A stretch of 64,000 nucleotides of DNA, from positions 55,758,074 to 55,822,073 of the forward strand of contig OX104113.1 of the NCBI GenBank assembly GCA_944474755.1. The letters are read 5' to 3'. The translations under genes and the position numbers were made by a program. The notes beneath the pieces were generated by a model. That model was not told where the DNA came from. It ran no database searches and saw only the letters and a program-made list of their open reading frames with translations. Below, in pieces: positions 25,497 to 37,008 of this stretch. This DNA comes from Limnoperna fortunei (Eukaryota > Mollusca > Bivalvia > Mytilida > Modiolidae). How positions within the stretch are numbered: position 1 is the first letter of the stretch; every line of letters begins with the position of its first letter.

Positions 25497-25754
25497 ATTA
25501 TTATTATTATTATTGTTCTTCTTTTCTGCCATCAGTTGCTAAAAAGTGTCGCGACATATCATTTTGATACTTGGTACCATTAATCGGTCATACTGGCAGA
25601 TGACTCAGTTCACCCTGTGAAACCGATCTATTTTTAGTAACAGAGTTATCTGCCCCAACACCGTAAACCCTTGTTAGCAGATAAACTCAGAAACAGAAAC
25701 AGAACAGTGGGAAAGACCTTCTCATTTGTTCTCAGAACAAATGGCATTTTAATT
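25497..25754 (+). mobile_element. R element, copy 6, internally deleted
   Basis: The first about 195 bp of R are intact up to CAGATAAACTCAGAAAC, then join at about 25,691-25,703 to AGAACAGTGGGAAAGACC and a normal R/R'-type 3' hairpin (25,723-25,743). About 800 bp of core are missing while both ends survive. The copy sits at the edge of the P-Q-R array. Confidence 0.85.
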
Positions 25755-25756
25755 AT

Positions 25757-25851
25757 TAGGTCTTTCCACCTTTCTGTGGAAAGACCTATAGTTATTGTTC
25801 TGATTATTATAATTATTATTAGGTCTTTCCACCTTTCTGTGGAAAGACCTA
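25757..25851 (+). repeat. Two 5' palindromes of the S type
   Basis: Palindromes at 25,757-25,788 and 25,820-25,851 read TAGGTCTTTCCACC, TTTC, then TGTGGAAAGACCTA. The 63 bp period includes a TAGTTATTGTTCTGATTATT linker. Their arm GGTCTTTCCAC matches the GTGGAAAGACC at the 3' end of S, not the GTGGGAAAGACC of P, Q and R. Confidence 0.9.
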
Positions 25852-25865
25852 TAGTTATTGTTCTG

Positions 25866-25913
<48 letters not shown>
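25866..25913 (+). repeat. (ATT)n microsatellite
   Basis: About 48 bp of uninterrupted ATT trinucleotide repeat, the longest of many (ATT)n runs that separate elements in this window. Confidence 0.97.
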
Positions 25914-25914
<1 letters not shown>

Positions 25915-26303
25915 TTTTCTCTTTTCTTCCGCCAACTTATTTCGGTGTCTGGTTTTTTCACTTCGCGACATGTCGCTTTGATATTTTATATCTGATATCG
26001 GTTACCCATTGCGCTTTCACAGTTCACCCTGACTGACCGGACCCTTTTCCTTTAAGGAGTTATCTCCCCTTTTACTAAAAAGCTTGTTCATGCTACTCCT
26101 CCTAAACCAAAAAAGATAGCAATACCAAACCTTTACCAAAATGTGTCCTATATCCTTGCGCAACTTTGGGACAGATTGATTGAAGGGTTCTGACGACATC
26201 TTATAGGAGTTATCTCCCTTTAAATAAAAGTAGTAAGTAATATTCAAACAAATCTCAACAACTAAAAGAGATAGAGGCCTGGGGTCTTCACCATAGATAA
26301 TCT

Positions 26304-26350
26304 TGACCTTTGACCTTGAAAATGGACACAAGGTCAAAGGTCAAGGTCAC
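26304..26350. promoter_or_regulatory. Nuclear-receptor-like AGGTCA cluster (example in S)
   Basis: TGACCTTTGACCTTG on the left and AAGGTCAAAGGTCAAGGTCA on the right. AGGTCAAAGGTCA is a perfect DR1 and TCAAGGTCA a perfect extended half-site for ERR/SF-1-type receptors. Similar clusters occur in every P, R, S, T and Y element. Binding is inferred from the motif only. Confidence 0.45.
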
Positions 26351-26480
26351 GTTCTAAATTTTGACATTTGCTTGTGTGCGCTACTCCTCTGAAACGGTAA
26401 AAGATAGATAAACACTTATTGAGAGTAAAATGTTTGTCTTATTAAGACGCAACTTTGTCACATTTGGAGCGAAGTAATTT

Positions 26481-28110
26481 GACTTCATTTTATAGGAGTT
26501 ATCTCCCATTATATATGTAACTGATTGGTTTTTCACATGGTACTCATTAACTATTAATGATAGAGGGAAAGTAAAGAGTGCAAAATGTTGATCTCTTAAA
26601 GGAGCAACTTTGTTACATTTACAAGTAAAGGCTTTGACTTCATTTTATAGGAGTTATCTCCCATTATATATGTAACTTATTGGTTTTTTACATGTTACTC
26701 ATTAACTATCAATGATAAAGGGAACCGAAAGAGTGCAAAATGTTGGTCTCTTAAAGGAGCAACTTTGTTACATTTATACGGAAAGGATTTGACTTCATTT
26801 TATAGGAGTTATCTCCCATTATATATGTAACTGATTGGTTTTTCACATGGTACTCATTAACTATTAATGCTAAAGGGAAAGTAAAGAGTGCAAAATATTG
26901 ATCTCTTAAAGGAGCAACTTTGTTACATTCACAGGTAAAGGATTTGACTTCATTTTATAGGAGTTATCTCCCATTATATATGTAACTTATTGGTTTTTTA
27001 CATGTTACTCATTAACTATTAATGATAAAGGGAAACGAAAGAGTGCAAAATGTTGATCTCTTAAAGGAGCAACTTTGTTATATTTATAGGGAAAGGATTT
27101 GACTTCATTTTATAGGAGTTATCTCCCATTATATATGTAACTTATTGGTTTTTTACATGTTACTCATTAACTATCAATGATAAAGGGAACCGAAAGAGTG
27201 CAAAATGTTGGTCTCTTAAAGGAGCAACTTTGTTACATTTATAGGGAAAGGATTTGACTTCATTTTATAGGAGTTATCTCCCTTTATATATGTAACTTAT
27301 TGGTTTTTTACATGTTACTCATTAACTATCAATGATAAAGGGAACCGAAAGAGTGCAAAATGTTGATCTCTTAAAGGAGCAACTTTGTTACATTATAGGG
27401 AAAGGATTTGACTTCATTTTATAGGAGTTATCTCCCATTATATATGTAACTGATTTGTTTTTCGCATGGTACTCATTAACTATTAATGATAGAGGGAAAC
27501 GAAAGAGTGCAAAATGTTGGTCTCTTAAAGGAGCAACTTTGTTACATTTATACGGAAAGGATTTGACTTCATTTTATAGGAGTTATCTCCCATTATATAT
27601 GTAACTTATTGGTTTTTTACATGTTATTCATTACTATTAATGATAAAGGGAAACGAAAGAGTGCAAAATGTTGGTCTCTTAAAGGAGCAACTTTGTTATA
27701 TTTTTAGGGAAAGGATTTGACTTCATTTTATAGGAGTTATCTCCCATTATATATGTAACTGATTGGTTTTTCACATGGTACTCATTAACGATTAATGATA
27801 GAGGGAAACTAAAGAGTGCAAAATGTTGATCTCTTAAAGGAGAAACTTTGTCACATTTGCAGGGAATTAATAACACTTCATTTTATAGGAGTTATCTCCC
27901 ATTATATATGTAACTTATTGTTTTTTTACATGTTACTCAATAACTATTAATGATAAAGGCAACTAAAGAGTGCAAAATGTTGGTCTTTTAAGGGAGCAAC
28001 TTTTTTTACATTTGCAGTAAACGGATTTGACTTCATTTTATAGGAGTTATCTCCCATTATATATGTAACTGATTAGTTTTTCACTTGTAACTCATTAACT
28101 ATTAATGATA
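26481..28110 (+). repeat. 155 bp satellite array inside S1
   Basis: The landmark GACTTCATTTTATAGGAG occurs at 26,481, 26,636, 26,791, 26,946, 27,101, 27,256, 27,410 and on to 28,029: ten steps averaging 155 bp, so 11 monomers. Each contains GGAGTTATCTCCCATTATAT, a TACTCATTAACTATTAATGA block and an AAAGGAGCAACTTTGTTACA block. Confidence 0.95.
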
Positions 28111-28491
28111 GAGGCATGGGGTCTTCACCATATACCCTCATGCCCTTTGACCTTGAAAACTTGTATGGGTAAAGGTCACGTACTAATTTTTGACCTTTGC
28201 TATTTTTAAAAATATTGAAATTATTTTCGTCCTAATATGTTCTATTACTAATTACGAGTAAATGAAGACATGGCGTTAAAAGTTGTATTAAACTTTTATC
28301 AGAGTTATCTCTCTTAGAATGCCAAATCAGTAGCAAATAGTATAAAATAATTTCTATTTTAAATATTTATACCAAAAAAAGTTATAACATTTTGCAAAAA
28401 GATGATTATTTTAAATGTCATCATATAATACAAAATTAAAATTAATGTGGAAAGACCCTCAAATGTTCAACCGAACAGTTGATCTTTAATT

Positions 28492-31400
28492 ATTATTATT
28501 ATTATTTTCTCTTTTCTTCCGCCAACTTATTTCGATGTCTGGTTTTTTCACTTCGCGACATGTCGCTTTGATATTTTATATATGATGTCTGTTACCCATT
28601 GCGCTTTCGCAGTTCACCCTGACTGACCACACCCTTTTTCTTTACGGAGTTATCTCCCCTTTTACTAAAAAGCTTGTTCCTGCTACTCCTCCTAAACCAA
28701 AAAAGATAGCAATACCAAATCTTTACCAAAATGTGTCCTATATCCTTGCGCAACTTTGGGACAGATTGATTGAAGGGTTCTGACGACATGTTATAGGAGT
28801 TATCTCCCTTTAAATAAAAGTAGTAAGTGATATTCAAACAAATCTCAGCAACTAAAAGAAATAGAGGCCTGGGGTCTTCACTTTAGACCATCATGACCTT
28901 TGACCTTGAAAATGGACACAAGGTCAAAGGTCAAGGTCACGTTCTAAATTTTGACATTTGCTTGTGTCCGCTACTCCTTTGAAACGGTAAAAGATAGATA
29001 AACACTTATTAAGAGTAAAATATTCGTCTTAGTAAGACGCAACTTTGTCACATTTGGAGGGAAGTAATTTGACTTCATTTTATAGGAGTAATCTCCCATT
29101 ATATATGTAACTGATTGGTTTTTCACATAGTACTCTTTAACTATTAATGATAGAGGGAAACTAAAGAGTGCAAAATGTTGATCTCTTAAAGGAGCAACTT
29201 TGTCACATTTACAGGAAAAGGATTTGAAGTCATCCTATAGGAGTTATCTCCCATTATATTTGTAATTTATTAGTTTTTTACATGTTACTCATTAACAATT
29301 ACTGATAAAAGGAAACTAAAGAGTGCAAAATGTTGGTCTTTTAAAGGAGCAACTTTGTTACATATAGGGAAAGGATTTGACTTAATTTTATAGGAGTTAT
29401 CTCCCATTATATATGTAACTGATTGGTTTTTCACATGGTACTCATTAACTATTAATGATAGAGGGAAACTAAAGATTGCAAAATGTTGATCTTTTGAAGG
29501 AGCAACTTTGTCACATTTACAGGAAAAGGATTTGAAGTCATCCTATAGGAGTTATCTCCCATTATATTTGTAATTTTTTAGTTTTTCACACGTAACTCAT
29601 TAACTATTAATGATAAAGGGAAAGTAAAGTGTGCAAAATGTTGGTCTTTAACAGGAGCAAATTTGTTACATTTACAGGTAAAGGATTTGACTTCATTTTA
29701 TAGGAATTATCTCCCATTATATATGTAAATTATTGGTTCTTCACATGGTACTCATTAACTATTAATGATAGAGGGAAACTAAAGAGTGCAAAATGTTGAT
29801 TTCTTAAAGGAGCAACTTTGTTACATTTACAGGTAAAGGATTTGACTTCATTTTATAGGAGTTATCTCCCATTATATATGTAAATTATTGGTTTTTTACA
29901 TGGTACTCATTAACTATTAATGATAGAGGGAAACTAAAAAGTGCAAATTGTTGATCTCTTAAAGGAGCAACTTTGTCACATTTACAGGATAAGGATTTGA
30001 AGTCATCTTATAGGAGTTATCTCCCATTATATAAGTTACTTATTGGTTTTTTACATGTTACTCATTAACTATTAATGATAAAGGGAAACTAAACAGTGCA
30101 AAATGTTGGTCTTTTAAAGGAGCAACTTTTTTACATTTACAGGGAAAGGATTTGATTTCATTTTATAGGAGTTATCTTCTATTATAAATGTAACTGATTG
30201 GTTTTTCGTATGTTACTCATTAACTATTAATGATAGAGGGAAAGTAAAGAGTGCAAAATGTTGATCTCTTAAAGGAGCAACTTTGTTACATTTACAGGTA
30301 AAGGATTTGACTTCATTTTATAGGAGTTATCTCCCATTATATATGTAAATTATTGGTTTTTCACATGGTACTCATTAACTATTAATGATAGAGGGAAACT
30401 AAAGAGTGCAAAATGTAGATCTCTTAAAGGAGCAACTTTGTCACATTGCAGGGAATTAATTAGACTTCATTTAATAGGAGTTATCTCCCATTATATATGT
30501 AACTTATTGGTTTTTAACATGTTACTCAATAACTATTAATGATAAAGGGAAACTAAAGAGTACAAAATGTTGGTCTTTTAAGGGAGCAACTTTTTTACAT
30601 TTGCAGTAAACGGATTTGACTTCATTGTATAGGAGTTATCTTCCATTATATATGTAACTGATTGGTTTTTCGTATGTTACTCATTAACTATTAATGATAG
30701 AGGGAAAGTAAAGAGTGCAAAATGTTGATCTCTTAAAGGAGCAACTTTGTTACATTTACAGGTAAAGGATTTGACTTCATTTTATAGGAGTTATCTCCCA
30801 TTATATATGTAAATTATTGGTTTTTCACATGGTACTCATTAACTATTAATGATAGAGGGAAACTAAAGAGTGCAAAATGTAGATCTCTTAAAGGAGCAAC
30901 TTTGTCACATTTGCAGGGAATTAATTAGACTTCATTTAATAGGAGTTATCTCCCATTATATATGTAACTTATTGGTTTTTAACACGTTACTCAATAACTA
31001 TTAATGATAAAGGGAAACTAAAGAGTGCAAAATGTTGGTCTTTTAAGGGAGCAACTTTGTTACATTTACAGGTAAAGGATTTGACTTCATTTTATAGGAG
31101 TTATCTCCCATTATATATGTAAATTATTGGTTCTTCACATGGTACTCATTAACTATTAATGATAGAGGGAAACTAAAGAGTGCAAAATGTTGATTTCTTA
31201 AAGGAGCAACTTTGTTACATTTACAGGTAAAGGATTTGACTTCATTTTATAGGAGTTATCTCCCATTATATATGTAAATTATTGGTTTTTCACATGGTAC
31301 TAATTAACTATTAATGATAGAGGGAAACTAAAAAGTGCAAATTGTTGATCTCTTAAAGGAGCAACTTTGTCACATTTACAGGATAAGGATTTGAAGTCAT

Positions 31401-33235
31401 CTTATAGGAGTTATCTCCCATTATATAAGTTACTTATTGGTTTTTTACTTGTTACTCATTAACTATTAATGATAAAGGGAAACTAAACAGTGCAAAATGT
31501 TGGTCTTTTAAAGGAGCAACTTTTTTACATTTACAGGGAAAGGATTTGATTTCATTTTATAGGAGTTATCTTCTATTATATATGTAACTGATTGGTTTTT
31601 CGTATGTAACTCATTAACTATTAATGATAGAGGGAAAGTAAAGAGTGCAAAATGTTGATCTCTTAAAGGAGCAACTTTGTTACATTTACAGGTAAAGGAT
31701 TTGACTTCATTTTATAGGAGTTATCTCCCATTATATATGTAAATTATTGGTTTTTCACATGGTACTCATTAACTATTAATGATAGAGGGAAACTAAAGAG
31801 TGCAAAATGTAGATCTCTTAAAGGAGCAACTTTGTCACATTTGCAGGGAATTAATTAGACTTCATTTAATAGGAGTTATCTCCCATTATATATGTAACTT
31901 ATTGGTTTTTAACATGTTACTCAATAACTATTAATGATAAAGGGAAACTAAAGAGTACAAAATGTTGGTCTTTTAAGGGAGCAACTTTTTTACATTTGCA
32001 GTAAACGGATTTGACTTCATTGTATAGGAGTTATCTTCCATTATATATGTAACTGATTGGTTTTTCGTATGTTACTCATTAACTATTAATGATAGAGGGA
32101 AAGTAAAGAGTGCAAAATGTTGATCTCTTAAAGGAGCAACTTTGTTACATTTACAGGTAAAGGATTTGACTTCATTTTATAGGAGTTATCTCCCATTATA
32201 TATGTAAATTATTGGTTTTTCACATGGTACTCATTAACTATTAATGATAGAGGGAAACTAAAGAGTGCAAAATGTAGATCTCTTAAAGGAGCAACTTTGT
32301 CACATTTGCAGGGAATTAATTAGACTTCATTTAATAGGAGTTATCTCCCATTATATATGTAACTTATTGGTTTTTAACATGTTACTCAATAACTATTAAT
32401 GATAAAGGGAAACTAAAGAGTGCAAAATGTTGGTCTTTTAAGGGAGCAACTTTTTTACATTTGCAGTAAACGGATTTGACTTCATTGTATAGGAGTTATC
32501 TTCCATTATATATGTAACTGATTGGTTTTTCGTATGTTACTCATTAACTATTAATGATAGAGGGAAAGTAAAGAGTGCAAAATGTTGATCTCTTAAAGGA
32601 GCAACTTTGTTACATTTACAGGTAAAGGATTTGACTTCATTTTATAGGAGTTATCTCCCATTATATATGTAAATTATTGGTTTTTCACATGGTACTCATT
32701 AACTATTAATGATAGAGGGAAACTAAAGAGTGCAAAATGTTCATCTCTTAAAGGAGCAACTTTGTCACATTTACAGGGAAAGGATTTGACTTCATTTTAT
32801 AGGAGTTATCTCCCATTATATATGTAACTGATTAGTTTTTCACTTGTAACTCATTAACTATTAATGATAGAGGCATGGGGTCTTCACCATAGAACCTCAT
32901 GCCCTTTGACCTTGAAAACTTGTATGGGTAAAGGTCACGTACTTATTTTTGACCCTTGCTATTTTTAAAGATGTTGAAATTATTTTCGTCCTAAAATGTT
33001 CTATTACTAATTACGAGATGGCGTTAAAAGTTGTATTAAACTTTTATCAGAGTTATCTCTCTTAGAATGCCAAATCAGTAGCAAATAATATAAAATAATT
33101 TATATTTTAAATATTTATACCAAAGTTATAACATTTTGCAAAAAGATGATTATTTTAAATGTCATCATATAATACAAAATTAAAATTAATGTGGAAAGAC
33201 CCTCAAATGTTCAACCGAACAGTTGATCTTTAATT
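28492..33235 (+). mobile_element. S element, copy 2, with 25 satellite monomers
   Basis: A 4.74 kb element with the same 5' domain (28,492-29,060) and 3' segment (32,870-33,235) as S1, but 25 core monomers. The 3' hairpin is at 33,204-33,225. No palindrome separates it from S1, only (ATT)n. Confidence 0.87.
29071..32870 (+). repeat. 155 bp satellite array inside S2, with higher-order structure
   Basis: First and last GACTTCATT landmarks are at 29,071 and 32,788, i.e. 24 steps of 154.9 bp. Variant monomers recur at 465 bp (TTCATTGTATAGGAG at 32,016 and 32,481) and at about 1,395 bp (the same variant at 30,621 and 32,016; a GGATAAGGATTTGAAGTC variant at about 29,988 and 31,382; a GATTTCATTTTATAGG variant at 30,154 and 31,548). 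About 29,690-31,085 is therefore repeated at 31,085-32,480. Confidence 0.93.
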
Positions 33236-34907
33236 ATTATTATTATTATTGTTCTTCTTTTCTGCCATCAATTGACGAAAAGTGTCGCGACATATCTTTT
33301 CGATACTTGGTACCATTATTTGGTCATACCAGTACTCGCCTTAGCCGACCCTGTGAAACCGATCTATTTTTAGTAACGGAGTTATCTGCCCCAGACCGAA
33401 AAACCTTGTGCACAGATCTCCTCCTAAACCATAACCGATATCAAAAATCTGAAGTGTGGAAAATGTTGCTGGACTGCTGGCGACATGTCATCACGCAAAA
33501 TTTTTTTTTTCGATCCACTTCCTGTTTACGCGATTTTGACGCGAAATTTGACGAAAACGTCAAGTTGTCGGATTTACACAAAACTTGGTTTCCACGTAGA
33601 TATGAAGGTCCTAATAACAAATATCAGATAAAAATTGTTTTTCGGTCCACCATTTTCAAAATGGCCGCCATTGAAATTTTGTTTTCGCTATAACTCGAAA
33701 ACCATAAAAAATTGAAGCAGACAATATATCAGAAAAACGTTCCTCTCACTGAAATATACATTTGATATATTGTGTCGAAAACTGTGCGACAAACCGTTTT
33801 TGAGGTTATGGACCTTGACACGTTTCAGCTAAATTTTGTTTTCAATATAACTCAAAAACCATAAAAAATTGAAGCAGACAATATATTAGAAAAATGTTCC
33901 TCTCATTGAGATCTACATTTGATATATAGTGTCAAAAACTGTGCGACAAACCGTTTTCGAGGTTATGGCCCTTGACTTGTTTCAACTAAATTTTGTTTTC
34001 AATATAACTCAAAAACCATAAAAAATTGAAACAGACAATATATCAGAAAAATGTTCCTCTCACTGAGGTCTAAATTTGATATATAGTCTCGAAAACTGTG
34101 CGACAAGCCGTTTTCGAGGTTATGGCGCTTGACACGTATCGGCTAAATTTTGTTTTCAATATAACTCAAAAACCATAAAAAATTGAAGCAGACAATATAT
34201 CAGAAAAATGTTCCTCTCATTGAAATCTACATTTGATATATAGTGTCGAAAACTGTGCGACAAACCGTTTTCGAGGTTATGGCCCTTGACACGTTTCAGC
34301 TAAATTTTGTTTTCAATATAACTCAAAAACCATAAATATTGAAGCAGACAATATATCATAAAAATGTTCCTCTCATTGAGTTCTACATTTGATATATAGT
34401 GTTGAAAACTGTGCAACAAACCGTTTTCGAGGTTATGGCCCTTGACACGTTTCGGCTAATCAGTTTATGGCTTATAACTTTTAAATCGTCACAGATAATA
34501 TAGTAAACATATGGTTTTTATGTGACCGTCATAATAAGCCCTTCGATTTAAGAGCAAAGTCGAATGGTTACGGGCAGCCATTTTCAAAATGGCTGACCCT
34601 GTAAACAGTTTTTATGAAATAACACTTAAACCGTACAAAATTGAAGCGGACAATTCATGGGAAACTGAATCGGGATCACTAACTAAATTTAAAAATCATA
34701 TTGTATGACCGGAAGTGACATTTTGTCCATAGCAACCAACTAAATGTCCTTAGCAACCATACATTTTCTGACTTAGGACCACTTGCTTTGTACACTAAAA
34801 CCATGGTAACTGACCTTAAAGTCATTAGCAACTATATACCTAGACATAACACTAACAAAATGCAGGGAAATACCTCACATTTGTTCTATGAACAAATGAC
34901 TTTTATT
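33236..34907 (+). mobile_element. X element, copy 1
   Basis: About 1.67 kb. 5' domain with TTCTTCTTTTCTGCC, TGTCGCGACA, GAGTTATCTGCCCC and ATCTCCTCCTAAACC. A block TTTTCAAAATGGCCGCCATT (33,652-33,671) precedes the tandem core. The 3' end is AGGGAAATACCTCA and a perfect 9 bp hairpin at 34,878-34,898 with loop TAT. The 156-codon frame at 33,223-33,693 lies wholly in repeat DNA and is not supported as a gene. Confidence 0.83.
33674..34457 (+). repeat. 157 bp core array, five monomers
   Basis: The landmark AAATTTTGTTTTC occurs at 33,674, 33,830, 33,988, 34,145 and 34,302, then degenerates at 34,457: steps of 156-158 bp. Each monomer has CTCAAAAACCATAAAAAATT, CCTCTCATTGAGATCTACAT and CGTTTTCGAGGTTATGGCCC. 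Confidence 0.93.
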
Positions 34908-35952
34908 ATTTTTCTTTTTCTCCCCAAATTTCCAAATGGGTTTGCCAGAAGGGGTTTCGACATATCATTATGATACTTTATGCGTTTAATCGCTCATACC
35001 AGGAGATGACCTGGCTCACCCTGTGAGACTATTATATTTTTAGTAACAGAGTTATCTGCCCCAACACCGAAAACCTTGTTAGCAGATAAACTCGGAAACC
35101 GTAACAGATACTCAAAATCTGAAGCGTGCAAAGTGTTGGGCGACGCATGGCGATGATTTAACATGCAAACTTTTTTTTTCTTAATCGACTTCCGGTTTAC
35201 GCGTTTTTGACCTGAAAAATGACGCAATGCGTCAAATTTTTTTTCAAAAAAACCGTAAGTCCTAGAGACTTGGGACCACCACCCTTGATCCTAAGTGACA
35301 TATGTTACATTTAAAAATGTCAAGGTCAAAGGTCAAAAGTCAAGGTCAAAGGTCACCATAGGTCTTGTTAGCACTATATCTCACAAACCATAAAAGATCG
35401 AAGCAAAGAATAAATGGGAAAAATACTCCACTTATTGAGACCTTCATTTGGTACATTTGACCCAAAGCTGTGCGATGAACCGTTTTCGAGTTACTGCCCT
35501 TTACGCGTTTCGGTTAATCGGTTTTTTGGTTAAAACTTGAAAACGGTTAGAGATAATATAGTAAACATATAGGTTTAAAGTGATCAGTATGAAAAGAGCT
35601 TCAATTTGAGCCAAAGGTCAAAGGTTATAGGTCAAGTCATACCCTAGCAACAAGGTGACCGTTATATAAAGTCCTTAGCAACCATATATTTTTAGAATCA
35701 GAATGATGTACTTTATTGAAATATTTCATTTCATGACCGGAAGTGGCCTTTTGTCCCTAGCAACCGAATGAACGTCCTTAACAACCATATATATATTTTG
35801 GGCCGGGAACACTTTATCCAAATAATTCATTTTTATGACTGGAAGTGACATTTTGTGCTATAACAAGACACAAATCTCATAGCATCACCTAACTTTTCTA
35901 ACTTTAGAGGAACAGTGGGAAAGACCTTCTCATAACAAATGGCAGTTTAATT
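34908..35952 (+). mobile_element. Y element, copy 1, damaged 3' hairpin
   Basis: About 1.05 kb. The 5' end is a CTCCCC..TTTCCAAATGGG variant followed by GGTTTCGACATATCATTATG, then the shared domain. The core resembles one P core repeat, with AGGTCA motifs near 35,320-35,360. The 3' end has GTGGGAAAGACCTTCTCATAACAAATGG: about 10 bases of the hairpin are missing compared with P. Confidence 0.8.
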
Positions 35953-35958
35953 ATTATT

Positions 35959-35990
35959 AAGGTCTTTCCCACTTACAGTGGGAAGACCTT
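35959..35990 (+). repeat. 5' palindrome of Z1
   Basis: Single palindrome AAGGTCTTTCCCACT, TA, then CAGTGGGAAGACCTT, flanked by ATTATT on the left and a T-rich tract on the right. Confidence 0.9.
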
Positions 35991-37008
35991 CTTGCTTTTG
36001 CTTTGATTTTTTTTTTCCGCCAACTTTCAAACCCAAACAGTTTATAAAGTACGCGACATATCATTTTGGTCTTTCGCGACAAGTTTTGGACACTGAAAGT
36101 CTATTCGGAATTCACCCTGTGAAATCAAAACATTTTTCTTTACGGAGTTATCTGCCCAAACACCGAAAACCTTGTTATCGCGTAATCTCTGGAACTATAA
36201 CAGATACAAGAAAACTAAAAAGTGACAAATGTTAAGGAACTTTTGTGACAACTTTATGACATATTTTGGCTAAAAATTTCTGACTAGCGAAGGCGAGCGG
36301 TATACCTTGAATGCTTCAAGGACTCCGCTTATCACAAAAACGCACAAACCGTAAGTCGAAATCAGGAATAGTATTCACCATTTGTCATCCTGTGACACGT
36401 CCTTAAAGAAAATCTCAAAGTCAAAGTTCAGAAGTGACCTCGACCTTAGGCCTCCAATCTTGTTATCATTACAACTCGAAAACTATAAAAGATAGAAGAA
36501 GACAATAAATGGGAAAAATACTCCTCTCATCAAGGCCTTCATTTGATACATTTGGTCCGAAACTGTGCGATGAACCGTTTTCGAGTTCGGGCTCTTGACT
36601 CATTTCAGTTAATCAGTTTTTGGCATACAACTTGAAAACTGTTACAGATAATATAGTAAACATATAGGTTTAACATGATCATCAAGTAAAGGCCTTCAAT
36701 TTGAGCACAAATTGAAAGGTCACAGGTCAAGGTCATACCATAGCAACCAGGTCACCATTACAAAAAGTCTAACTGAAATATGTTAATTTTCAACCAGAAG
36801 TGGCATTTTGTCCTTAGCAACGGCCACGAAAGTCCTTGACAACCATGTATTTTTTTACTCAGGACCACAGAAATAGTCTATTCCGCATAAAAAATGGTCC
36901 AGTAACTTATGTAGTCAAGTTCACAACAAGAGATGAAGAAAAATTAAATTTCATAAAGGTATCTGGGAAAGACCTTTCTAATTGTTCTTGAACAATTAGC
37001 CCTATCTT
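35991..37008 (+). mobile_element. Z element, copy 1
   Basis: About 1.02 kb. 5' domain with TTTTTTTTCCGCCAACTTTC, CGCGACATATC, AATTCACCCTGTGAA and GGAGTTATCTGCCC. A two-part hairpin lies at about 36,296-36,331. The 3' end is GGGAAAGACC plus a perfect 10 bp hairpin at 36,978-36,999 (CTAATTGTTC / GAACAATTAG), a compensated variant of the P/Q hairpin. Confidence 0.83.

Larger units (their letters stand above)
1..25754 (+). repeat. P-Q-R element array with 9.55 kb higher-order repeat
   Basis: The same blocks recur in the order P, Q, (R'), R, spacer. Equivalent points in P lie at 676, 4,894, 9,113, 14,442, 18,660 and 23,986, giving spacings of 4,218, 4,219, 5,329, 4,218 and 5,326 bp. The long unit carries one extra 1.11 kb R' element. 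The segment 5,022-14,569 is repeated at 14,570-24,113. Shared private variants support this: GTTGGAAAGACC in R2 and R4, a shortened T-tract plus a GATAAACC variant in P3 and P5, a CCTCCTCCAGCC variant in Q3 and Q5, and GATGTACCTTA in P4 and P6. The array begins outside the window. Confidence 0.95.
25914..28491 (+). mobile_element. S element, copy 1, with 11 satellite monomers
   Basis: A 2.58 kb element. The 5' domain has CTTTTCTTCCGCC, the perfect palindrome GCGACATGTCGC, CAGTTCACCCTG, GGAGTTATCTCCCC and CTACTCCTCCTAAACC. A segment with TGACCTTTGACCTTG and AAGGTCAAAGGTCAAGGTCA follows (26,304-26,350), then 155 bp tandem monomers. The 3' segment (28,110-28,450) is AT-rich. The end is GTGGAAAGACCC and a hairpin at 28,460-28,481 with loop AACC and one mismatch. 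Confidence 0.85.

Noticed and set aside
1..25754. Array as a pure assembly artefact
   Set aside because: Copies differ by scattered substitutions, homopolymer lengths and presence of R', and the variants have a consistent higher-order pattern. A collapsed or inflated copy number still cannot be excluded without reads.
25671..26036. 121-codon frame rich in isoleucine
   Set aside because: It is a translation of the palindromes and the (ATT)n microsatellite.
26481..32870. CRISPR-like array
   Set aside because: Repeats are contiguous 155 bp monomers without unique spacers, in an animal genome.
33223..33693. 156-codon frame as a protein gene
   Set aside because: It starts in an (ATT)n run, runs through the shared 5' domain, and the homologous stretches in other X and U copies are not open in the same frame.
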